DNA from: an uncultured Alphaproteobacteria bacterium
GTDB lineage: Bacteria; Pseudomonadota; Alphaproteobacteria; CAAHEQ01; UBA3637
NCBI GenBank assembly: GCA_944391585.1
Contig: CALXUD010000009.1
Span: forward strand, 1-36,544
Length of the DNA stretch: 36,544 nucleotides
Direction of reading: 5' to 3'
Shown one piece after another: positions 31,866 through 36,544 of the stretch. A program made the translations under genes and the position numbers. How positions within the stretch are numbered: position 1 is the first letter of the stretch; each line of letters starts with the position of its first letter. The notes under the pieces were generated by a model that ran no database searches, was not told the DNA's origin, and worked only from the letters and a program-made list of their open reading frames with translations.

Positions 31866-33044
31866 TTATTCTTTGACGTTTTTAAAATAGCTGTTAACGG
31901 CTTTTGTCAAAGCTTCAGCCAGTTTGGCTCGATAGGAAGATTTTTGCAAAAGTTTCTCTTCTTCCTTATTGGACAGGTAGCCCATTTCTAATAAAACGGA
32001 TGGAATGTTGGGCGATTTTAAAACAACAAATCCGGCAAATCGGTGAGCATTTGGAACCAATTTCACTTTCTTTTTCATTTCGCCGACAACCAAGTCAGCA
32101 TAAAGAGAGGATTTTGCCATTGTGTCGCGTTTAGCTAAATCAATCAGGATATTACTGACTTCAGGTTGATAATCCCCTAAATCCAGACCCAAGATAATAT
32201 CAGCTTTATTTTCCCGCTCCGCAAGAGCTTCTGCCTCTTTGTCGGAGGCTCGTTCGGAGATAGTGTAAATAGAAAGACCTTTTGCTTTGGTGTTTAAGGC
32301 GCTGTCCGCATGAATGGAGATGAACAAATCTCCTTTTGCTTGATGGGCTTTATCAATACGTTTACGCAAAGGAATTGCTACATCTCTATCCCGAGTCATA
32401 ACGACCCGATAACCGGCTTTTTCTAATTTATTGCGTAGTTCTTTGGCCATTTTGAGTGTTAAATCTTTTTCAAACCGTCCACTTCGAGAAATAGCTCCGG
32501 GATCTTGACCACCATGTCCCGGATCCAAGACAATGATTTTTTTCCGTAAAGCAGTAGATTTGGAAGGAGTGATAGTAGATTTTATTTTGAAAGTTGGTTT
32601 CTCCGGTGCGGATTTAGCCAATGGGGTTGATTGAGAAGAGCCCATATTGGATAAATCCATTACAAAACGCCATTTCCCGCCTTTTTCCGGTGGAATGAGA
32701 AAATGACTTTCTTGAATGTTTGTATGGGGTAATTCCAATACAAAGCGACAGGTTTGCGGGGTTGGATTTCCCAGTCGCAGGTTATTGACAAAAGCAGCCG
32801 ATAAGCCTTGTTTTTGTGTGGCTGTTTGTGTAAATTCGGCATTGGGAAAATCAACCACTAAGCGCGGTGGATTATTGAGCTTAAATACATTAAAGTCAGG
32901 TTGTTCTGTGGTTTCAGCTACCAAGCGCACCACATCCGTTTGATATTGGGCCAGTCGAACATCATGAATAGGTGTTCCGGCCAAAGCGAATGGGGTGGCA
33001 CACAAAAAGAATAAACAGGTTAAAAAATAAAAAATACGTTTCAT
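31866..33044 (-). CDS. N-acetylmuramoyl-L-alanine amidase with AMIN domain
   Basis: AmiC-type amidases remove peptides from peptidoglycan during daughter-cell separation. The 392-aa precursor has a signal peptide (cleavage near residue 22, ALA). A periplasmic AMIN domain follows (about 25-132), which targets the septum in relatives. After a Ser/Thr/Pro linker comes the Amidase_3 domain (about 168-390). Zinc ligands are in DPGHGG (His177), Glu192 and ISIHAD (His245), and the catalytic Glu353 is in LLEMGYLSN. A blocking helix region lies around 262-330, so an activator protein may be needed. The ATG at 33044 has no clear ribosome site, unlike its neighbours. It is divergent from rne, a common alphaproteobacterial order. 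Confidence 0.94.
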   Translation of the reverse strand: MKRIFYFLTCLFFLCATPFALAGTPIHDVRLAQYQTDVVRLVAETTEQPDFNVFKLNNPPRLVVDFPNAEFTQTATQKQGLSAAFVNNLRLGNPTPQTCRFVLELPHTNIQESHFLIPPEKGGKWRFVMDLSNMGSSQSTPLAKSAPEKPTFKIKSTITPSKSTALRKKIIVLDPGHGGQDPGAISRSGRFEKDLTLKMAKELRNKLEKAGYRVVMTRDRDVAIPLRKRIDKAHQAKGDLFISIHADSALNTKAKGLSIYTISERASDKEAEALAERENKADIILGLDLGDYQPEVSNILIDLAKRDTMAKSSLYADLVVGEMKKKVKLVPNAHRFAGFVVLKSPNIPSVLLEMGYLSNKEEEKLLQKSSYRAKLAEALTKAVNSYFKNVKE

Positions 33045-33079
33045 AGGGTTGTAGATTTTTTCGGGTCCGATAAAAAAAC

Positions 33080-33108
33080 TTGCTTATTTATGCATATACC
33101 GATATAAT
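33080..33108 (+). promoter_or_regulatory. Promoter of rne
   Basis: TTGCTT (33080-33085), a 17-bp spacer and a perfect TATAAT (33103-33108) predict a start near 33115. This gives a leader of about 210 nt before the rne ATG. Confidence 0.7.
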
Positions 33109-33115
33109 ACAAATT

Positions 33116-33149
33116 GCAACCAAAAAGTGGTTGCCTCAACTTTTTTATA
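33116..33149 (+). promoter_or_regulatory. Hairpin at the start of the rne leader
   Basis: GCAACCA (33116-33122) pairs with TGGTTGC (33128-33134) around AAAAG, at the very 5' end of the predicted mRNA. CTCAAC and six T follow. The inner GTTG can instead pair with CAAC (33137-33140), so two structures compete. It could protect the 5' end, attenuate transcription, or serve RNase E autoregulation. Confidence 0.45.
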
Positions 33150-33171
33150 ACCCAATCACGAGGGAAGCGAA

Positions 33172-33408
33172 ATGAACGCTTTGTTTGACAAATCTTTTTT
33201 TGTATGGAATCAAAATTCGATGGTTTTGGGTCATATTTTAAAGGTTGTTTCAAAAGGAAAGTGTTTTTTGAAACCGGAGAAACAATCTAAACCGACAAAT
33301 TATTTATTGGAGAGATTTATTTTATGTCTAAAAAGATGCTTATTGATGCAACGCATCCGGAAGAAACGCGCGTTGTTGTGGTGGAAAACGGAAAACTGGA
33401 AGAATTAG
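33172..33408 (+). CDS. Upstream ORF in the rne leader, uncertain
   Basis: ATG 33172 follows AGGGA at a good distance and opens 78 codons (MNALFDKSFFVWNQN...) that run 85 bp into rne in another frame. The first 50 codons lie in the rne leader. Composition is basic and hydrophobic with no recognisable domain, and the last part is simply the rne sequence out of frame. If translated it could limit initiation at rne; it may equally be chance. Listed because of its ribosome site and its place in a long leader. Confidence 0.25.
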   Translation: MNALFDKSFFVWNQNSMVLGHILKVVSKGKCFLKPEKQSKPTNYLLERFILCLKRCLLMQRIRKKRALLWWKTENWKN

Positions 33409-35351
33409 ATGTTGATACGTCCACTAAAAAACAGATTAAAGGAAATATTTACTTAGCAAAGGTTGTTCGGGTTGAACCGTCACTGCAAGCGGCTTTTGTG
33501 GATTACGGCGGGAATAAACATGGATTTTTGGCGTTTGCCGAAATCCATCCGGATTATTATCAAATTCCGGTGGCTGATCGCGAAGAATTAAAAAAACAGA
33601 TGGAAGCGAAAGAGGAAATTAACGAAGAAGAAATTGTTGAAGATAAAACCGAAGAATCCGAAGTGGAAGTGGTCAGTGAATCTGAAACAGAAGATGTGAC
33701 TCGTACACGGCCGAACTTTTTTAAAAAATATAAGATTCAAGAAGTGGTGCGTCATGGTCAAGTGATGTTGGTGCAAGTGGTAAAGGAAGAACGCGGTAAT
33801 AAAGGCGCGGCTTTGACAACTTATCTATCTTTAGCCGGTCGGTATAGTGTTTTAATGCCGAATAATGGTAAAGGTGGCGGAGTATCGCGTAAAATCACAA
33901 ATATGAAAGAGCGTAAATCACTGCGGACCATTGTAGAAAAGCTACCAATTCCGGCAGGCATGAGCGTGATTATTCGAACGGCGGGACAAGGGAAAACAAA
34001 ATCCGAAATTAAACGTGATTATGATTATTTAATTAAAACATGGATGCAGATTCGTGAAATGACTTTGGAATCCATTGCTCCGAAATTGATTCATGAAGAA
34101 GGGGACATCATTAAACGTTCTTTGCGCGATGTATTCACGCCGGATATTGATGAAATTTGTGTGGAAGGAGAAAAAGTTTTCAAGTACACACGAGATTTTA
34201 TGAAAAAGTTAATTCCGTCTCAAGCTAAAAAAGTGAAACAATATAAAGGAGATTTACCACTATTTCAGGAAATGCAAGTGGAATCTCAATTAGAAAGCAT
34301 TCATAACAACGTTGTTCAATTAAAATCCGGCGGTTATTTAGTAATTGATCAAACAGAAGCGTTGGTAGCTGTTGATGTGAACTCCGGGCGGGCAACGCGT
34401 GAACGGGATATTGAAGAAACGGCTTTGCGCACTAATTTGGAAACCTGTGATGAATTAGCACGTCAACTGCGGTTGCGAGATATGGCCGGATTAATTGTGA
34501 TTGATTTTATTGACATGGATGAGCAGCGCAATAATCAAGCGGTGGAGCGTCGTTTAAAAGAGGCATTAAAAAAAGATCGAGCGCGAATCCAGGTTGGTAA
34601 AATTTCTGGTTTTGGCTTAATGGAGATGTCGCGACAACGGTTGCATTCCAGCTTTTTGGAAAGTTCTTATAAAAAATGTCCGTATTGCGATGGAAAAGGA
34701 GTGATTCGTTCGGTTGAATCATCAGCAATGCACGCGTTGCATTTGATGCAGGAGGCTGCTGTGAAAAATGAAGGCAATACAATTGTATTAACTTTACCGG
34801 TGGAGGTAGCGTTTTATCTGTTGAATCAAAAACGAGATGCATTAAAAGAAATGGAAGAAAAATATAAGGTTGTGTTGCAAGTGATGGGCGATTCAACGTT
34901 ACAACGCAATGCAGATTTTCGCTTGGAACGTATACGCAGTGGTGATAAAAATCCGGTAAAGGAAATGGTCCGTATGAATAATTCGGTACAGTCGAAAAAG
35001 AAAATGGAAGTTAAACCGGTTCAAAGTAATATTTTAAAAGAAGAAAATGAAAAGCGTGACGAAAATCGTTCAGCAAATCGTCATAAAAATCACCGAGACC
35101 GTTGGAAGAAAAAACAGCGGGAACAAAATGCACAAGCAGAGCAATTGATGACGCAGGGAGAAGAAAAATTTACCATTGTAGAGCAAGAACCTTTGATTGT
35201 TTTTGATTCGCATGCGCATAAAGATGTGGTTAAAAAAGAAGATAAACTACCGGTTGAAGTGTCTCAACCTAAAGAAGCAGAACCAACTGATTTGGATAGT
35301 ATTTTGCCGAAAGAAAAAAAAGGCGGTTGGTGGAATCGGTTGGTAAAATAA
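33324..35351 (+). CDS. rne: Ribonuclease E
   Basis: RNase E is the endonuclease that starts mRNA decay and processes rRNA and tRNA, and usually scaffolds the degradosome. The 675-aa protein has an S1 domain (about 38-170) interrupted by an acidic insertion (about 88-128), as in other alphaproteobacteria. The RNase H-like and 5'-sensor regions follow. The DNase I-like core carries catalytic Asp351 (VAVDVNSG) and Asp394 (VIDFIDMD). A zinc link has Cys452 and Cys455 in CPYCDGKG. The Asp-Asp and Asp-Cys spacings (43 and 58) equal those of E. coli RNase E. The C-terminal tail is short (about 130 residues), Lys/Glu-rich, and ends in GGWWNRLVK. GGAGAG precedes ATG 33324. The short tail leaves little room for partner sites. 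Confidence 0.96.
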   Translation: MSKKMLIDATHPEETRVVVVENGKLEELDVDTSTKKQIKGNIYLAKVVRVEPSLQAAFVDYGGNKHGFLAFAEIHPDYYQIPVADREELKKQMEAKEEINEEEIVEDKTEESEVEVVSESETEDVTRTRPNFFKKYKIQEVVRHGQVMLVQVVKEERGNKGAALTTYLSLAGRYSVLMPNNGKGGGVSRKITNMKERKSLRTIVEKLPIPAGMSVIIRTAGQGKTKSEIKRDYDYLIKTWMQIREMTLESIAPKLIHEEGDIIKRSLRDVFTPDIDEICVEGEKVFKYTRDFMKKLIPSQAKKVKQYKGDLPLFQEMQVESQLESIHNNVVQLKSGGYLVIDQTEALVAVDVNSGRATRERDIEETALRTNLETCDELARQLRLRDMAGLIVIDFIDMDEQRNNQAVERRLKEALKKDRARIQVGKISGFGLMEMSRQRLHSSFLESSYKKCPYCDGKGVIRSVESSAMHALHLMQEAAVKNEGNTIVLTLPVEVAFYLLNQKRDALKEMEEKYKVVLQVMGDSTLQRNADFRLERIRSGDKNPVKEMVRMNNSVQSKKKMEVKPVQSNILKEENEKRDENRSANRHKNHRDRWKKKQREQNAQAEQLMTQGEEKFTIVEQEPLIVFDSHAHKDVVKKEDKLPVEVSQPKEAEPTDLDSILPKEKKGGWWNRLVK

Positions 35352-35354
35352 ATT

Positions 35355-35388
35355 AAGGGGCGTTCTAGTAAAGGAATGCCCTTCTTTT
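35355..35388 (+). terminator. Intrinsic terminator after rne
   Basis: AAGGGGCGTTC (35355-35365) pairs with GGAATGCCCTT (35373-35383), one wobble pair, and is followed by a T-rich CTTTTGT. Confidence 0.75.
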
Positions 35389-35391
35389 GTC

Positions 35392-35419
35392 TTGAATTTT
35401 GATAGAAAAAGTGTATAAT
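35392..35419 (+). promoter_or_regulatory. Promoter of tRNA-Glu
   Basis: TTGAAT (35392-35397), a 16-bp spacer and TATAAT (35414-35419), with a start expected about 12 bp before the tRNA. Confidence 0.75.
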
Positions 35420-35437
35420 GCCGGCAGAAGCTTTAAT

Positions 35438-35512
35438 GACCCTATCATCTAGTGGTTAGGATACGGCCCTCTCAAGGCCGGTACACGGGTTCAAGTCCCG
35501 TTAGGGTCGCCA
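35438..35512 (+). tRNA. tRNA-Glu (anticodon CUC)
   Basis: The 75-nt sequence folds as a cloverleaf. The acceptor stem is GACCCTA with TAGGGTC, followed by discriminator G and an encoded CCA (35510-35512). The anticodon stem CGGCC/GGCCG carries the loop CTCTCAA, so the anticodon is CUC, reading GAG. The T-arm is CGGGTTCAAGTCCCG. The D-arm AGTGGTTAGGAT is typical of tRNA-Glu. It is a single gene with its own promoter. Most tRNA-Glu genes have anticodon UUC; the CUC version is an extra isoacceptor. Confidence 0.95.
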
Positions 35513-35609
35513 ATTTAAATAGTAAGCTTAAAAGTTTTTTCTCTTTTAGACTTGTTTCGTTTTCAATCAAAATTGATTTTGCTTTTGCGATAGATGTGAT
35601 GTGCTTTAA

Positions 35610-35872
35610 TGTCTTCTTGAGGCGATACGGTTAGTGATTTATGATTCCATTTTTAAAAACAAAGTGCCACAGGTTGAAAAGCTACGTTCTTTTGGATTCA
35701 TTATCGAGCAAGGAGAATATATTTATTCTTGTCAGATTTTAAAAAATCAATTTAAATTGGCTGTTTTTGTTAATCCGACTGGAGTAGTCGGGTACAGGTG
35801 ATGGATTTAGATTCATTAGATGAATATACACTGCATTTTGTGGATATCATAAGAATAAAAAACGCTGAATAA
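35610..35872 (+). pseudogene. Frameshifted remnant of a MmcQ/YjbR-like protein
   Basis: The frame from 35610 to TGA 35799-35801 encodes EAIRLVIYDSIFKNKVP, then EKLRSFGFIIEQGEYIYSC and KLAVFVNPTGVVGYR. A shift of one base near 35798 continues as VMDLDSLDEYTLHFVDI, ending at TAA 35870-35872. The joined protein follows the pattern IF...P..EKL..FGF...G.Y.Y...IL...F.L.V.V...G.V...V.D.D..DEYTLH.V, familiar from DUF-type relatives of MmcQ/YjbR. The usual following FVG..R segment is broken by stops, and no start with a ribosome site is left. So this gene is dead. The 31-codon fragment at 35869-35964 may be its tail or part of another gene. Confidence 0.6.
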
Positions 35873-36012
35873 CGGTTTGTTTGGATGGTTCTGTTGAATT
35901 AGTGCCCATATTCAAACGCATTGACGAAAGTTATCGTTTAGCTCAACAAAAGAACAAAAAATAGTTTTAAATAGCGTATTTAATCTTTTATATATTTAAA
36001 AATTCTATTTTG

Positions 36013-36041
36013 TTGACAAAAATACCCCTTATAGGTATATT
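36013..36041 (+). promoter_or_regulatory. CDF transporter promoter with inverted-repeat operator
   Basis: TTGACA (36013-36018), 17 bp, TATATT (36036-36041): a strong promoter. ATACC and GGTAT, 7 bp apart, fill the spacer (ATACCCCTTATAGGTAT, 36022-36038). A second copy lies inverted just downstream (GCTCCTAGAGGGTAT, 36042-36056). Such ATACC...GGTAT sites resemble operators of metal-sensing repressors of the CsoR/RcnR type. The regulator itself is not in the window. Confidence 0.6.
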
Positions 36042-36074
36042 GCTCCTAGAGGGTATATAGATTAGGAGAAAAAT

Positions 36075-36544
36075 ATGGCATATACGCATGAACATCACCA
36101 TCATCACCATGGTGTGGTGAGTGAAAAAACGATTTTCTATTTAATGATTTCGTTTTTGATCAATATGTTGTTATCTGTTGTGGAAATCATTGCCGGATTG
36201 TTTGCGGGCAGTATTGCTTTGATTGGAGATGCGTTACACAACACATCAGATGCATTTTCTATTTTAATTGCAGTGATTGCGTTTAAAATCGGTCATAAAA
36301 AAGCGGATAAACGTTATACTTTTGGGTTTAAACGTGCGGAAACCATTGGCGGTTTTGTGAATTTAATTTTATTATTTGTGGCCGGTTTTTATTTGGCGGC
36401 AGAGGGTATCGGTCGGTTGATTCAACCGCAAGTGATTGATGGCGGGATGATTATCGGTGTGTCTGTTTTAGCGTTATTCATTGATGGCATAACAGCGAAA
36501 TTATCGCATCACGGATCCGAGCATAATACGAATTTGAGAATGGT
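36075..36544 (+). CDS. Cation diffusion facilitator metal transporter (partial)
   Basis: This gene runs off the window's end; 156 residues are visible. CDF proteins export Zn2+, Co2+ or related ions in exchange for protons. After a His-rich N-terminus (HEHHHHHH, a likely metal-binding stretch) come the first membrane helices. TM2 carries the metal-site motif GDALHNTSDA (His55, Asp59), and HKKADKRYTFGFKRAE is the usual loop before TM3. The pattern is nearest to ZitB/CzcD-like zinc exporters. TAGGAG precedes ATG 36075. The promoter holds operator-like repeats, so expression is probably metal-dependent. Specificity cannot be read here. Confidence 0.92.
   Translation, partial: MAYTHEHHHHHHGVVSEKTIFYLMISFLINMLLSVVEIIAGLFAGSIALIGDALHNTSDAFSILIAVIAFKIGHKKADKRYTFGFKRAETIGGFVNLILLFVAGFYLAAEGIGRLIQPQVIDGGMIIGVSVLALFIDGITAKLSHHGSEHNTNLRM

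Larger units (their letters stand above)
35513..36074. other. 562-bp region with gene remnants and CDF promoter
   Basis: Downstream of the tRNA there is no intact gene until 36075. It contains the YjbR-like pseudogene (35610-35872), a further open fragment (35869-35964) with natural-looking composition (SVELVPIFKRIDESYRLAQ), and, from 36013, the promoter and operator-like repeats of the CDF gene. No integrase or direct repeat of the tRNA 3' end was seen. Confidence 0.6.

Noticed and set aside
34507-34896. 129-codon minus-strand frame inside rne
   Set aside because: It lies opposite the conserved catalytic and zinc-link region of RNase E, so it is a shadow.
35452-35634. 60-codon open frame over the tRNA
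   Set aside because: Its first third is the tRNA-Glu gene itself and the rest has no coding character.
35438-36074. Genomic island with attachment site at tRNA-Glu
   Set aside because: No integrase, no duplicated tRNA 3' end and no mobile genes are visible; only decayed genes support the idea.
1-36544. CRISPR array, insertion sequence, rRNA or prophage
   Set aside because: I saw no regularly spaced repeats, transposase-like frames with terminal repeats, rRNA sequence or phage structural genes.

Overview
The window reads as a chromosomal segment of an AT-rich, Gram-negative alphaproteobacterium. The inference rests on gene order and gene types: tsf-pyrH-frr-uppS-cdsA-rseP-bamA-skp-lpxD-fabZ-lpxA-lpxI-lpxB (with LpxI rather than LpxH), an FzlA-like GST-fold protein, a YlxR-L7Ae fusion between nusA and infB, rph-rdgB divergent from grpE, and an RNase E with the alphaproteobacterial layout divergent from an AMIN amidase. 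The two small prepilins with near-identical N-termini resemble proteins I associate with uncultured, often gut-derived Alphaproteobacteria; that placement is an impression and was not tested.

Layout. 1-117: tail of tsf. 168-749 (-): prepilin. 1060-3064: pyrH-frr-uppS. 3208-13493: a long envelope operon for phospholipid, outer-membrane assembly and lipid A synthesis, ending in fzlA-like and lipoprotein genes and a strong terminator. 13594-15140: a GT4 glycosyltransferase with a DUF5665-type membrane protein. 15190-16290 (-): a PilT/DotB-like secretion ATPase, divergent from three tandem genes of one unrecognised family (16412-17984). 18115-25058: rimP-nusA-ylxR/L7Ae-infB-rbfA-unknown-truB. 25535-28129: small ORF-rpsO-pnp. 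28297-28797: second prepilin. 28830-29709 (-): grpE and a small lipoprotein. 29829-31141: rph-rdgB. 31206-31865: a HAD-like protein lacking its nucleophile Asp. 31866-33044 (-): amidase. 33324-35351: rne. 35438-35512: tRNA-Glu(CUC). 35610-35964: decayed genes. 36075-end: CDF metal transporter, cut by the window edge.

How the parts fit. Two themes dominate. One is envelope building: CdsA, UppS, RseP, BamA, Skp, the Lpx enzymes, FabZ, a glycosyltransferase, an amidase and an FzlA-like division factor. The other is RNA metabolism and translation: Frr, RimP, NusA, IF2, RbfA, TruB, S15, PNPase, RNase PH and RNase E. Several RNA-related transcription units carry leader structures that could mediate autoregulation: a promoter running straight into an intrinsic terminator before rimP-nusA, a 26-codon ORF coupled to rpsO, a hairpin between rpsO and pnp, and a leader of about 210 nt with an upstream ORF before rne.

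The best candidate for something undescribed is the locus at 15190-17984: a DotB/PilT-like ATPase divergent from three diverged tandem paralogues I cannot place in any family, in a window that also carries two prepilin-like genes.
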